The notes: generated by a model from the sequence alone, not told the origin. Positions 11,916 through 24,364 are shown, numbered from the stretch's first letter. The stretch: 64,000 nucleotides of DNA from Okapia johnstoni (GCA_024291935.2 CM044313.1:83079001-83143000), one strand, 5' to 3'. Numbers and translations: made by a program.

Positions 11916-12735
11916 AAGGATTAATAGAGTGAAACAGGAAGACAGAAATGAAAGATAGGGACGCAAATAGACTTGCATTAGGTGTAGTGAAATTGACTGA
12001 TGCTGTCTTTGGAACCCCAGCCTATGGTACTATTTGGTAATTACCTGCCTACCCTCACTATTTTTTGCTTTTAATCCCAAGCTCTTCTCTGTGTTAAATA
12101 TCATATATTAGGCTGAGACATTCTGAGCTTATTAGTAAAGAAGGGCTGACATAGCCACATGCACAAATCAAGTTATTGGCTTTTGAGATTCTGAATATGC
12201 ATTTGAAATTCACTGTCTAGAAAGCCAAAGATTTTCCTCAGCTTGCAAGAGCCAGGATTTTTGAGAAAGAATAAGTATTGAATTCTAAAAGATTGCCTTT
12301 GCCTATACAAAGGGAAAAATCTCTGAAGGTATCAGGGCCTAAAATTGGGTCTGCCTGAAGTGAGGAAGGAGACTAGAGGTTTAGAGAGCAAGCAAGTACT
12401 TGGGAAGTTGCTTGTACTCTGCCCACCACCCTTCACCCCAGTCCTGGGTGAGAGGAGACAGGTTTGAGTAAGAGGAAGTAAGAGTGGAGGGGAGCAGAGC
12501 ATGCTTGTCTGCGTTCAACTCTGGGAGGCAGCAAGGTGCCCTTATAGAAGTCCTCTCAATGCTCAAATGGTCCCTTAGTCATAAATTGGGGGTTACAGTG
12601 GGGCCAGTCAAGGCTGAGTGGGCCCGAGACAGCACTGCTGAGTTTCCTTTGTACCCACAGTAATAGAAGAAAACCAGAAAACTGTTCATGAGTGAGAAGG
12701 GATCACAGTAGGGTTAAGATGGCTAGTGGAGAGAT
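11916..12735. other. Intergenic, nothing recognised
   Basis: No repeat or exon recognised. Confidence 0.4.
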
Positions 12736-12980
12736 TTCCCTGGTGGTCCAGGGGTTAAGAATTCACCTTCCAATTCAGGGGACATGGGTTCAATCCCTGG
12801 TCAGGGAACTAAGATCCCACAAATCGAGGGAAAACTAAGTCTATGGACTGCAACTGCTGAGCTCATGCATTCTAGAGCCTGTGTTCCACAGCAAGAGAAG
12901 CCAGCGTGCCACAGTTAGAGAAAGATGGCACACAGAAATGAAGACCCAGTGCAGCCAAAAATAGTGTTTTAAAAAAGAGA
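12736..12980 (+). mobile_element. CHR-2-type SINE
   Basis: Forward copy: gatttccctggtggtccagg, ttcaatccctggtcaggga, actaagatcccac, and a degenerate A-rich tail. Confidence 0.88.
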
Positions 12981-13001
12981 GAAATTATGTCTGAAAAAAT
13001 A

Positions 13002-13172
13002 CATTGTTGTTGTTTAGTCACTGAGTCTTGTCCAATTCTTTGCGACCCCGTGGACTGCAGCAAGCCAGGCTCCCCAGTCCTTTACTGTCTCCTGGAGTTT
13101 GCTCAAATTCACATCCATTGACTCAGTGATGCTATCTAACCATCTCACCCTCTGCTGCCCCTTTCTCCTTAA
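13002..13172 (-). mobile_element. BovB (RTE) LINE 3' end
   Basis: Reverse 3' terminus: ttgttgttgtttagtcactg, gtggactgcagcaagccagg, ctcctggagtttgctcaaat. Confidence 0.85.
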
Positions 13173-13185
13173 AGCAGAAAGTGGA

Positions 13186-13206
13186 AATATATATATATAT
13201 ATATAT
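13186..13206. repeat. (AT)n microsatellite
   Basis: About ten AT units. Confidence 0.85.
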
Positions 13207-14206
13207 TTTTTAAAAGATAGTGAGTGGATCTGATGGGAACTTTTATCAGAACTTGGGTGATACCAACCATGTGGACTAGTAACCAGAGATCATGGTGGTG
13301 CCTTTATCAGTACAGTGGATGCCAGCACAGATGTCAGTGACCAAAGATAAGGACTCACCAAAGAGGTCAGAGGTTATAATCACCAATGGAAGCCAACCTA
13401 CTGACCTACTGTCAGTGTTTTAGCACCACAGCAGCCTTCCAGAAGTGACCTACCCTCCCATGAACGTGAGTGGGAAGGGAGGAATTAAATCTGACCTTAT
13501 AGAGCTTAAATGTAAAATGACTGAGTTTGCGTGGAATTAATAATGGTTGAGGTTTCTGCCAGCTGGCACAATAGGGTCTTTCAGTTAGAGAAAATAAAGT
13601 TAATCCTTTTTAAGACCAAGAACATGGCTTTAGAAAATTGAACCTGTTACATAAGAAATTGAGGCATAAGTATATTATTTAAAGTAATTAAAGATAAACA
13701 AGCTAAGAAATAAAGATGATAATACATCACATAGTATAAAAAGAAAGAGCATAGTTATAAAAGTTAATTAATCCTCATCTTTCATTCCTGGAAGACAATA
13801 GGCTAAATATAAATTTGATACATCCACAAATCTCATATTCATGTTATTTAGTATTTTGAAAGTAACAAATATAAGAATTAAAAAATAGTTAAGAGGTTTT
13901 TCTTGGGAAAGGGACTAAGGGGAGGTAGGAGACAGTTTTCTTTCCATCATAAATTGTTTTTGTTATTTGATTTTTTCTTACAACATACTTGTGTTACTGT
14001 GATATAGACTAGAAAAGAATTATTTATGAGCCTGAGTGCATTTGTGTTTTATGTTGTAGGCTAAGATAATACTCACAGTATATGTTAGGCTAACAGAATA
14101 CTCACAGTAAAGATGAAAGTATACCTAAGTGTTCTGAGAATATGGACTACCATACATTGCAAAGTGGCTTTGCAAGAATTCTATAGGAATTTCTAGACTC
14201 TATGAG
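13207..14206. other. Intergenic, nothing recognised
   Basis: AT-rich sequence without a recognisable repeat or exon. Confidence 0.4.
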
Positions 14207-14321
14207 CGAATGGCAACCCACTCCAATATTCTTGCGTGGGAAATCCCATGGACAGAGGAGCTTTGCAGGCTATAGTCAATGGAGTTCCAAAGGAATCAAC
14301 CACAACTTAGCGCTAAACAAA
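14207..14321 (+). mobile_element. Bov-tA SINE, 5'-truncated
   Basis: Only the 3' half remains, from aatggcaacccactccaata to accacaacttagcgctaaac. Confidence 0.82.
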
Positions 14322-14339
14322 AACAATAGGCAAATACAG

Positions 14340-14558
14340 GGCTTCCCAAGTGGCTCAGTGGTAAAGAATCCTCCTGCCAATGCAAGAGACGAAGGAGACG
14401 GAAGTTCTATGCCTGGTTGGGAAGATCTCCTGGAGGAGGAAATGGCAACCCACTCTAGTATTCTTGCCTGGAGAATGCCATGGACAGAGGAGTCTGGTGA
14501 ACTATAGTCCATGGAGTTGCAAAGAGTCGGACACGACTGAACGACTAAGCATGCAAGC
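14340..14558 (+). mobile_element. Bov-tA SINE with 17-bp TSD
   Basis: Forward full-length copy. TSD acaataggcaaatacag at 14323-14339 and acaatgggcaaatacag at 14559-14575 (one mismatch). Confidence 0.94.
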
Positions 14559-14742
14559 ACAATGGGCAAATACAGCAACCACCAGATCAAAAGGATGGCT
14601 ATTAAGAGGCAAAAGAATAAAAGAAGGACAAACAGTGATTTGGAGACAGATCACATGGTATCAAAGCAATTGGAGCTGTGGGATGGTACACGTAACACTT
14701 GGACTGTCTTTTGTGAAATGCACTGGCATGACTTTTAAGGCT

Positions 14743-14788
<46 letters not shown>

Positions 14789-14790
14789 CA
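14743..14790. repeat. (CA)n microsatellite
   Basis: More than 20 CA units with one CG interruption. Confidence 0.92.
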
Positions 14791-15271
14791 GTGGGTTTAG
14801 CTTGTGCTCTTGCCTACTAATCATCATCTTCTTCTCACTTAGCCTTTGGGTCTTGAGAGCTCAATTAAAGCCCCCAGAAGCAAATCTGTGACACTCTGAT
14901 CCCCCAACCTTGCCCTTGTCCTCTCAGAGGCAGAGGGCTGACGGGGTTATGCCTGAAATCAGTGGTCATTTGACCCATGCCAAAACATAAGTTCCCTGGA
15001 GCAAAAGGCTATGACTTGACAGGGGTCTAGGAAACAGCCTGCAAATCCTGTAGTATTGTCTAGCACATCATCCCTGTGTAATAACATTAAGACCACTTTT
15101 TGTTTTTAAGTCTGATGATTTCCGTATCAATAACTCTGACCAACAACCTTCATTATCATTTGGGCTGATGGAACCCTGGAGTAGAAATACATTCTCAAAC
15201 AATTTTCTCAGAGAAATATTCCAACTGGATAATAGAAACAAAATTAAATAGTTAACAAATAGCAATTGTTT

Positions 15272-15588
15272 CAAACCAGTCCATCCTGAAGGAAATAAAC
15301 CCTGAATATTCATTAGAAGGACTAATGCTGAAGCTGAAGCTCCAATATTTTGGCCATCAGATACAAAGAACCGACTCACTGGAAAAGACCCTGATGCTGG
15401 GAAGGACTGAGGGCAGGAGGAGAAGGGGACAACAGAGGATGAGATGGTTGGGTATCATATCGACTCAATGGACATGAGTTTGAGCAGACTCTGGGAGATA
15501 TTGAAGGACAGGGAAGCCTGGTGTCCTGCAGTCCATGGGGTCGCAAAGAATTGTACATGTGTGAACAACTGAACAACAAAACAACAGT
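15272..15588 (+). mobile_element. BovB LINE 3' fragment
   Basis: Forward RT C-terminus and 3' end: aaccctgaatattcattaga, ctgaagctgaagctccaata, gcagtccatggggtcgcaaa, ending in an (AAC)-type tail. Interrupts duplication copy A. Confidence 0.9.
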
Positions 15589-15656
15589 TGTAAAACACAG
15601 AGAATTTGCAAATAAAATGTAATGTAATGGAGGCTAATTACACTTTCCCCCTGTAT

Positions 15657-15771
15657 TGTTGCTTTTTTGGCCATACGACTTGCGGGAAGTTAGTTCCCTG
15701 ACCAGAGATGGAACCTGTGCCCCCTGCAGTGAAAGTGTGGAGTTCTAACCACTGGACCACCAAGGAATATC
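15657..15771 (-). mobile_element. CHR-2-type SINE
   Basis: Reverse copy from ttgttgcttttttggccata to ccactggaccaccaagga. Also absent from duplication copy B. Confidence 0.82.
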
Positions 15772-15960
15772 TACCTGCATTGTGCTCTTCACCAGTTTTT
15801 CAACTGTTTTAGGACTCATGGTTATCTTGTACTCAGAGAGCATTTAGAAATAAATGCAAGTACAGATAGATGTCTTTAGAGAAAAATAGAGGCTAACCTG
15901 AGAGCACCTTGAAAGACATAAAAATAGTGCAGATATTCTTCAGGCAGTGCATGCCAAGAA

Positions 15961-16644
15961 GCATTTTCAACATGCTACCAACTTCACTCTCAAGGCAAGT
16001 CTATGTTCTAGATTCCAAATCAACTCAAGTTGGTTTATTGATTGGTAAGAGCAATTAGTAGGATTAGTCAAGCTTTTCAGCCTGAAAAAATTTCTCAAAT
16101 TATTTGAAGCAACTCTTGAAAATCAGAGCATGAACTAGATTTATTTTAAAAAATTGATTTTGACCCATGACACCAAGGCTATAATCATGCTATTCCACTA
16201 CTATATTATGGATCCATCAAACAACAATTCTATTTGTGTGGCCACAGAGAGGTGAATGGAAGCTTCTGACCTCTAACAGTGCAATTTTGCTTTCTCAATA
16301 ACAGCATCCTGAAAGCACTGGGGGTAGATTGCTTTCCCTAGAATGCAATACCTGAAAACTGGCCATGGCTTTCTGGCTATTGGTCTGGCCACCTAGGGGT
16401 GGCCTTATTCACAGCTGACAATACAGAAAGAGGTTTAATAAAAAAATCAGACTCCATACACATATTTTATACCTACAAGAGGGTGCCTTTGTTGAAATTC
16501 AACCCTTGGCTGCTTAGTCAACTACATGGAAATAAACCCAACCCTCTTCTATCACTGTGAATTCTTTCCTGAAATTCGTGCCATTAAGTGAAAAGCTGCC
16601 ACATGAAAAATATTTCCATTAGTTGTGAGGGATTCTGTTCTCAG
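15961..16644. other. Spacer between the two duplicate copies
   Basis: Unique-looking sequence, no recognised repeat or exon. Confidence 0.4.
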
Positions 16645-16945
16645 TCAAGGTTCTCAAACAATGTTCTCAGAGAGAGAAATGTATCAATTGGATAATCAAA
16701 ACCATCATTTAGTAAACAACAATTAGAAAATACATAAATAGAATTTGCAAATGAAATGTAATGGAGGCTTATTACACTTTTACACTCTCTGCACTATTTT
16801 GTTCACCAATTTTCAACTATTTTAGGGCTCATGGTTATCTGACACTCAGACTGCATTTAAAAATGAATTTAAGCACAGATAAAAATCTTTAGGGAGAAAT
16901 AAAGGCTAAGTGAGAGAGCTTCCAAAGACATGGAAATAGTACAGG
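16645..16945 (+). repeat. Copy B of the local direct duplication
   Basis: Uninterrupted counterpart of copy A: ttctcaaacaatgttctcag, agaatttgcaaatgaaatgt, ctcatggttatctgacactc. It shows the sequence before the BovB and CHR-2 insertions. Confidence 0.7.
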
Positions 16946-17209
16946 TACAACAGACTGAAGGTTAGTAGATGATACCACTTCTTCATTTCTCTTGCTCAGT
17001 ATAGGTCCACAAAGCAAAACATCCAAACATGCACACAATTCAAATTGGTTCCAGATGATATTCTCTAACTAGAAACTGTTGGCCTGAAAATAAGTGTGTC
17101 TTTGCCTGAAAGTGTAATTTCAGAATATCACTTCTTATAGCACATTTATTTAGTCTGCTTTGTGATACAAAAGTTAGTATACTTTTGTACAATGTAAATG
17201 GAGCATGGT

Positions 17210-17556
17210 TGGAGTGTTGTTGGCAGAATAATGGTCCCCGCAAAGATGTCCATGTCCTATACCTCCAAATGTGTGACTGTGTTACCTTACATGACTCAAG
17301 AGACTTTGAAGATGTGATGTGATTGGATCTTGGGATGGGAAGATTATTCTGGATTATCTGGGTAGGCCCACGGTAATTGCAAGGGTCTTTATAAGAGGGA
17401 GCCAGGAGGTAAAAGAAGCCATGTGACGATGGAAGCAGAGGTCAAAGTGATACAAGGAAAGGACCACTAGACCAGCATCACACAGATGGCCTCTAGAAGC
17501 TGGAAAAGGCTGGAGAATGGGAAAATGGATTCTCCCCTAGAGCCTCTAGAAGGGGC
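17210..17556 (+). mobile_element. Ancient mammalian repeat (probably LTR)
   Basis: Recognisable blocks: aatggtccccgcaaagatgt, tcttgggatgggaagattat, aagggtctttataagaggga, gattctcccctagagcctct. A widespread old repeat; family not certain. Confidence 0.5.
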
Positions 17557-17557
17557 A

Positions 17558-18016
17558 CAGTGCTTAGTCGCTCAGTCATGTCCGACTCTTTGTGACCTCA
17601 TGGACTGAAGCCAGTCAGACTCCTCTGTCCATGGGGACTCTCCAGGCAAGGATACTGGAGTGCGTTGCCATACTCTTTTCCAGGGGATCCTCCCAACCCA
17701 GGGATTGAATCCGAATCTCCTGCATTGCAGGCAGATTCTTTACCCTCTGAGATACCAGAGAAGTCCATGGGGTCACATAGAGTTGAACACAACTGAGTGA
17801 GTAACACACACACACACAGTCACTCAATCATGCCCAACTCTTTTGGGACCCCATGAACTGCAGCCTACCAGGCTCCTCTGTCCATGGACTTCTCCATGCA
17901 AGAATACTGGAGTGGGTTGCCATTTCCTTCTCCAGGGGATCTTCCTGACCCAGGGATTGAACCTGGGTCTCCTGCTTGGCAGGCGGATTCTTAACCACTG
18001 GCCCACCATGGAAGCT
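17558..18016 (-). mobile_element. Bov-tA cluster
   Basis: A reverse Bov-tA (17558-17765), a short forward 3' tail (17766-17805), a CA run (17806-17818), then a second reverse Bov-tA (17819-18016). Suggests nested or serial insertions. Confidence 0.85.
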
Positions 18017-18227
18017 GACCTTTCTGCATTCAGCCTAGATGGAAATGTGTCTCTAGGGACTTTGCAGTTGCTGCCTGTGGGCAATAGTGTGAAGTGGTGA
18101 AATAGGGTGGAGGTGGTGGTGGGAAGATATTTTTGTTTTTTCTCTCCATGAGTAAGAATGGCATTGTGTCTAAAGTGCTGATCATCCCTGAGTGATGGGT
18201 GGAATTTTTGCTGTCATTTTTTTGATT

Positions 18228-18604
18228 CTGCTGTGAACTGAACTGTGGTGTCCCCAGATTCACATGTTGAAGCCCCAACTCCTAATGCAGTGGCATTTGG
18301 AGATGAGGTTTCTGGATGGCTAATTAGGTTTTGATGAGGTCATGATGGTGGGGCCCTATGATGCAATTGTTGTCCTTATAAGAGACACTAGCAAGTTTCC
18401 TCTCTCTCTCCCTCTCAACTATGTGAGAAAACAGCAAGAAGTGGCTATCTGAAAGCCAAGAAGAGAATTTAACCAGAGCCCTCCCATTCTGGCACCTTGA
18501 TCTTGGACGTCTAGCCTCTAGAACTATGAGAAAATTGATTTCTGTTGTTCAAGCCACCCAGTTTACAGTGTTTTATTATGGCAGCTTGAGCAGACTAAGA
18601 TACT
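18228..18604 (+). mobile_element. MLT1-type LTR (ERVL-MaLR), solitary
   Basis: Good MLT1 blocks: agattcacatgttgaagccc, tggcatttggagatgaggtt, ttgatgaggtcatgatggtg, tccttataagagacacta, and a 3' end near gagcagactaagatactg. Old and inert; no internal viral sequence. Confidence 0.85.
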
Positions 18605-18769
18605 GAAAAGAAATAAAGAGAAGGAATGTAAAGCTTGATTTTTCATATCAACCTGGCTTAAGGGCAGTAAGAGATCAAGCAAGCCAGTCAAGAATGAGCA
18701 GAAATACCCGAGGTTCAGAGATCCTGATGCCCAAGAGATCCCGATGGATCCTGGTAAGAGGGGCTGGCA

Positions 18770-19375
18770 TTTGGTTAACTCTACTGGTGTGGCAGGCAGA
18801 GTTCAGGCACACACACCTTCAAGTTATTCAGTCAAACACTCATCTAGATGCTGCTATGGAGGGATTTTTGCAGAGATAATTAAGATCTCAAATCAGTTGG
18901 CACTAGATAGGGTGACGTGGGTGGACCTGGTCTAATCACCTGAGCCCTTCAAATCTGGGTCTAGAGGTCAGAGACAGAGGAAGTCAGTGATTCTAAGCAC
19001 AAGAGGGATTCGAAGCCCAACTGTTGGCTGGAGGGTGGAGAAGACCACATGCCAAGGAATATGGGTGGCCTTGAGCTGCTGAGAGTGGTCCCAGTCAACA
19101 AGGAAACAGGGACCTAAGATGTATAACCACAAGGAACAGAATTCTGCCGACAACATGCCTGATTTGAGAGCAGATTTTTCCTTAGAGTCTCCAGATAAGA
19201 ACTCAACCTAGACAACACTTTGCTGTCAGCCTTTGGTAACCTGAGCACAGAACACAACCATGCTATGCCAGACCTCTTACTATGGAGCTATGGGCTAATA
19301 AAGGGGTGTAGTTTTAAGACACTACATTTATGGTAATTTGTTACACAGCAGTTGGTAACTGATACAGCAGCCTGA
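18770..19375 (+). mobile_element. Ancient mammalian repeat (probably LTR)
   Basis: Related in style to 17210-17556 and 31105-31795: agaagaccacatgccaagga, aacagaattctgccgacaa, ending tggtaatttgttacacagca. Confidence 0.5.
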
Positions 19376-19648
19376 GCTGCTGTTGCAGTTTTGCCAACTC
19401 TGGGCACAGGGATTCCAGCTTTTACAAGAGTGAGACTCAGTTAAACAGTGAAACTCTTACTTGGAGCCAAGTATGCCTGAGAGCTCTGCCCACCCTCTGA
19501 GATGAGCCATGAATAGGACAAATTTTGGAGCTCTTAGGAATTACCCTTGGGGACTTTGAACTTTATGAAAGACTGGCTTTTCTGAAGTTAAGCATATGTC
19601 CTCAGAATCCTTATAATTTTGTTGTTAATATACTGGGGGTTTTGAGAA

Positions 19649-19704
19649 ATATATATATGTATATGTATATATATATATGTGTGTGTGTATATATATATAT
19701 ATAC
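19649..19704. repeat. (TA)n/(TG)n microsatellite
   Basis: Alternating atatat, gtatat and gtgtgt blocks. Confidence 0.88.
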
Positions 19705-20229
19705 CTAGTTTAACAGAAAGAGGCTGTTGATTACTTTCCTAAACAACAACAAATTTAAAAAATGGTTTTGAAAGCTATTTTCCATAATCAATCTGCTTGT
19801 AAGATGTGCCTTCAGTCAGTATCAGTGTATCGCGTTCAATTCAGCAAGCATTTAATGAATATTTATTCTGTTTTCTTTTTAAAAATTTGTCTCAGTGAAT
19901 TCATGGGCATGTTTTCTCCCACTGCAAAAATCAATCCTGTTAAAAGATGTCTATTATAAGCCTGCAATGTAAGTTACTACGAGCTCTCCAGTAACTTTAA
20001 ACTTTAAAGAAGATACCATATGTCTAGTATGAAGAAGAAAAAAATCGTTGCTGGAGTCAGAATACCAAACTTAGATTGGCTTAAACAAATTTAGGAATTT
20101 TTTTATTCTCATACATGTGGTATAGACACATAATAGCATGTCAAGATTAATATTTTTTATGTTCATATACATTTTCTTCATCAATGACTGACATTAGCAG
20201 TCATCATTTGGTTTTGTGGTTCAATGAAT

Positions 20230-20422
20230 GTTTTGTTTTATTTTATTTTTAACTGAGATATAACTGACATGTAACATTGTATTAGTTTTAATAATATTAC
20301 ATAAAATGATTTGATATATGTATATATACTGCAAAATGATCACCACAGTAAGTTTAGTTAACATCCATCAAACATTTTTTTTCTTGTGATGAGAACTTTT
20401 AAAATCTACTCAACTCAAATAA
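20230..20422. mobile_element. Old L1 (L1M) fragment
   Basis: Blocks tgagatataactgacatgta, acattgtattagttttaat, gatcaccacagtaagtttag and gatgagaacttttaaaatct. It continues after the Bov-A2 at 20710. A similar piece is at 31965-32170. Confidence 0.6.
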
Positions 20423-20698
20423 CGGAGAAGGCAATGGCAACCCATTCCAGTACTCTTGCCTGGAAAATCCCATGGACAGAGGAGCCTGGTAGGCTGCAGT
20501 CCATGGGGTCACTAAGAGTCGGACACGACTGAACGACTTCACTTTCACTTTTCACTTTCGTTCATTGGAGAAGGCAGTGGCAACCCACTCTAGTGTTCTT
20601 GCCTGGAGAATCCCAGGGACGGGGGAGCCTGGTGGGCTGCCGTCTATGGGGTCGCACAGAGTCGGACACGACTGAAGCGACTTAGCAGCAGCAGCAGC
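20423..20698 (+). mobile_element. Bov-A2 SINE nested in old L1
   Basis: Forward dimer ending in a (AGC)n run. Perfect 11-bp TSD aactcaaataa at 20412-20422 and 20699-20709. Confidence 0.94.
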
Positions 20699-21216
20699 AA
20701 CTCAAATAAACACTATGGTATTATTACCTAAAGGGTTTTTTTAACTGAAAAGTCTAAAACTAGGCCTGATTCCAAGTACTGTCTCACACAGAAGTTTAAA
20801 ATACCACATTTCCTTCATGATTGTTGTAGTTATCCCCTCCCTCTTTGTGCCAGATTTATCTTCAGGCTGGCTCCCCTCATGTTAGTAAAAAGGCTTCTGT
20901 AATTCTAGACCTCATATCCTCAACCACCATCTGAGAGAGAACGTCTTCTTGAATGTACTGTCTTTGGAAGACAAGGGCAGCTTCTATTGTAAAAGCTCCA
21001 GTAAATATCTCTTATCCCTCATGGTCTTAATTGGATCATATCTTCATCCCTGAACAAAATATCAAGACTCAGGGATGGGGGAGGGGAAGAGATGGAGTGA
21101 GTGGATTATGTTCTTCCTATGAAAACAAAGGGGGAGTAAATTCCACCCAAATCACATGGCTGAAAATAGGAAAGGAGCATCCGTCCAAAAAAAGATTTAT
21201 GTCCTGTTGGAGGAAA

Positions 21217-21433
21217 ATGTGAAAGTGTTAGTCACTCAGCTGTGTCCAACTCTTTGCAACCCCATGGACTATAGCTCACCAGGCTCCTCTGTCCATGGAA
21301 TTCTCCAGACAAGAACACTGACGAGTGAGTAGCCCATTCCCTTCTCCAAGGGATCTTCCCGACCCAGGGATGGAACCTGGCTCTCTCGCATTGTAAGCAG
21401 ATTCATTACATCTGAGGCACCACCAGGGAAGCC
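21217..21433 (-). mobile_element. Bov-tA SINE with 13-bp TSD
   Basis: Reverse copy. Perfect TSD ctgttggaggaaa at 21204-21216 and 21434-21446. Confidence 0.94.
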
Positions 21434-21744
21434 CTGTTGGAGGAAAGATGTGAGTCAATACAACAGCAAAATACAATAAATGCAGTAAGGAAAGCACAAA
21501 GTGCTTATGCTGTGGTGTCAAAAAGAGAAAGTGTCAAACTTTTGTCAAAATTGGGGAGATAAGAAAAGATTTCAGTGAGTAGTTGTGTATTGATTTCTGC
21601 TTATCCTTAAAGGCCTATCTTGGAGGGGCAAAAAGACATCCTTGAAAGTAGGAACATGGCAACAAAAACAAGGAAGCAGAAAACTGTTGAGTTGTATTAT
21701 GGTGACACTAATGAATGTAGCACAACTCCAACACAAAATGCTGG

Positions 21745-22055
21745 GAGACAGAGCTGAAAAGGAAAATTGGAGCCTTATTGTGAAGGGCTTTCCTTGAATT
21801 CCAGCAGGAGGAGTCTTATTTAATTTAGAAACCAGTGGGGAGCCATTGACAGGTTTTGAATAGGGGAAAGATGTAACTAAATATGCCTGCTGGAAATATG
21901 AATCTGTCAGCAATGAATTGGATGAATTGCAGCAGATAGACACAACTCAGGGAGATGGGTAAGGAGGCTATTGTCATGTTCAGAAGAAAAGCCATGAGGA
22001 CAGCTGGTAGCTAAGAGGTAGAAGGAGATGATGGGCATGAGAGACTTCAGACGGT
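21745..22055 (-). mobile_element. L2-class LINE fragment
   Basis: Diverged blocks in the usual order (gagccttattgtgaagggct, ggggagccattgacaggttt, ataggggaaagatgtaac, aaggaggctattgtcatg). Confidence 0.5.
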
Positions 22056-22064
22056 GGAATCTTC

Positions 22065-22324
22065 GTGTGTGTGTGTGTGGGTGTGTGTGGGTGTGTGCGC
22101 GCCTGCGTGCGCTCAGTTGCTCAGTCATGTCTGACTCTTTGTGACCCTATGGACTGTAGCCCACCAGACTCCTCTGTCTATGGGTTTCTCCAGGCAAGAT
22201 TACTGGAGTGGGTTGCCATGTCTTCCTCCAGGGGATCTTCCCAACCCAGGGATTGGACTTTAGTCTCCTTTATCCCCTACATTGACAGACAGATTATTTA
22301 CCACTGAGCCACCTGGGAAGTCCA
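22065..22324 (-). mobile_element. Bov-tA SINE with (GT)n tail
   Basis: Reverse copy with a GT-rich expanded tail. TSD gaatcttc at 22057-22064 and 22325-22332. Confidence 0.9.
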
Positions 22325-22332
22325 GAATCTTC

Positions 22333-23199
22333 ACAGCCCACTAATAAATTCATTGTAAAGAGTTAAACATGGAGCAGTAATGATGGAAGCTCTGATGTCA
22401 CTGCGATGAGCAAAAAAGTGGGAACTATCATTCATGAAGATGAGCCCTTAAAGGCTCGTGTGTACTGCAAAGCAGCAAGCTCCACAAGGGGGCAGTAAAG
22501 ACTACCTGCCCCTGTGGCAACTGATCCTCAAGTGCTTGAAAAGCAAAGGGCCCCCTCTGCTATAATTCACCTCTTTTATGAGCTAAAATAGTTAACTGTG
22601 ACCTTTTTCTTTTTTTTACTGTAGTCATTTCAGTGGTTCTTAACATCGCAGAGCCATTACCAGGGGCAGGATCAAGAGCAAACAATAGGGGTCCCTAAGC
22701 GGAGTCAGGTGGATGGCAAGCAAAATAGTATCTTTAGTGCTGATAAAGCTGTTGGAGAAAGTGACTTACTGCGAGGCTCAGACTGACTTCCTTAGATCGC
22801 CCCCAAGTAAGAATTTAGACTCTCTCACTGGTTTAGTACCCGTTTGGGGGAGGCAGGATTGCTCCTCCAGGGACAGAGTCTCTGAAGGAAAACCTACACT
22901 GTGTCCTAAGAGAATGGCACTGTCTCTGTGGGCAGGCAGGTCCCAGAGAGAAGAGGGACATACTGGCCCATCTCTTTCATTCACCAGCAGGTCTTTCCTC
23001 TTCCCTGGGGAGGAATGGGTGAGAGGGGCACAGGGGACAGTCCTGGGGTTTGGTCCCTCAGTGACAGTGGGGGCTCCCCATGAGTTCCTGCAGAACTGTC
23101 TTCCCTTTCTTCTTTGTCAATGCCCAAGGTCCCTGACTCACGGTGGCCTCTGAACTCTGGCTCCCCTGGCACTTTTAGACAGAAAGCTAGAGGCAGTCA
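22333..23199. other. Intergenic, GC-richer patch
   Basis: Contains a 146-codon plus frame (22713-23153) with low-complexity, non-conserved-looking translation. I see no domain, splice context or promoter and do not call it a gene. Confidence 0.4.
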
Positions 23200-23700
23200 A
23201 GTCAGATAGATTTCCTAGCACTTACATAAGGATTTTGAAAGATTTGAATTGATGTGCTGTGGTTAGATGGAGTTTTAGAAGATTCACTGATGACAGTGTG
23301 CAGAATGGCACGTGGAGAGGCCATTTAGGAAGACTGGACTGGAATCCAGAGAGAAGGGGGTAGGGGATGTGCTAAGGAACTGATGACGGGCTGGAGCAGG
23401 ACAGACAGGTCTGTGAACCACTAAGAGGAAGAATCCATGAGGTTGCAAGTAGACAGGAAGAGAAAACTGGATAATCTCCATAGACTGCCTCTGGCCCTTG
23501 GTTAGACAATGAAGTCATTCCTCAAGGGAAGAATTATAGGAAGATGAGCATGCTGAAGGGTGCGAAGTGAGATTTAATTTGGGGCATTTCAGTTGCATGT
23601 GGCATTTCCAGGTGAAGATGAGCAGAGATACCCTCAGCTTTGCGAAGCACGGGGCAAAATAAAGCATGAGATCAGCTGGGGATCGGGGCTTGGAGACGCT
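23200..23700 (-). mobile_element. L2-class LINE fragment
   Basis: Weak but ordered similarity (agaggccatttaggaagact, tttggggcatttcagttgca, catttccaggtgaagatgag), perhaps a continuation of 21745-22055. Confidence 0.35.
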
Positions 23701-23758
23701 CATTTCCCACTCCTCACATTTCCATCAAGGGAGGGAATTATATAACCTCACCCAGAGA

Positions 23759-23968
23759 TGAGGGCTTCTCTGGTGGCTCAGCTGGTAAAGAATCCACCTG
23801 CCAATGCAGGAGATGCAAGAGATGCAGGTTCAATCCCTGGTTTGAGAAGACCCCCTGGAGGAGGACAGGGCAACCCACTCCAGTATTCTTGCCTGGAGAA
23901 TCCATGGACAGAGGAGCCTGGAGGCTACAGTCCATAGGATCACAAAGAGCGGGACACAACTGAGCATG
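23759..23968 (+). mobile_element. Bov-tA SINE with TSD
   Basis: Forward copy. Perfect 10-bp TSD cacccagaga at 23749-23758 and 23969-23978. Confidence 0.93.
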
Positions 23969-24149
23969 CACCCAGAGAAGAAAGGTCAGGGAAGAACACT
24001 CCCAGCCTCTCTCTGCCCTTCACTCACTCTTTCACATTCTCTTTCTTCCAGACTGGCTCTGGTCCTCTTTCTTTCAGATCTATCCTTCTACCCAGAGTGC
24101 CTCCTAGGCTCCTCCATACAGATTCCAGAAAAGGCCTGCTGGTTTGTTT

Positions 24150-24216
24150 TTTTTTGATGTGGACCATTTTTAAAGCCTTTTAAAGTTTTAACCACTGGAG
24201 AGCCAGGGAAGTCCCA
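24150..24216 (-). mobile_element. CHR-type SINE, internally deleted
   Basis: Keeps the 3' part (gatgtggaccatttttaaag) and the reversed head (gccagggaagtccc) with the middle missing. Confidence 0.65.
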
Positions 24217-24364
24217 GGCCTGCTGTTTTGACTCTAATGCACACCTTATTAACTGCTGATGCAAAGCCACTTTCCCAAATCAAAAATATGGCTGACCCTT
24301 TGCTCCCATCTCTGTTTCTCATCTCTTATTTATCAGTTGGTTCAGAGTTCCAGAGGAGACTGTT

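Larger units (their letters stand above)
15186..15960 (+). repeat. Copy A of a local direct duplication
   Basis: After removing a BovB fragment (15272-15588) and a CHR-2 (15657-15771), three blocks align in order with 16645-16945: ttctcaaacaattttctcag, then agaatttgcaaataaaatgt, then ctcatggttatcttgtactc and gtctttagagaaaaatagag. Confidence 0.7.

Noticed and set aside
22713..23153. 146-codon open frame on plus strand
   Set aside because: GC-richer patch with overlapping frames on the other strand, no recognisable domain, no splice or promoter context.
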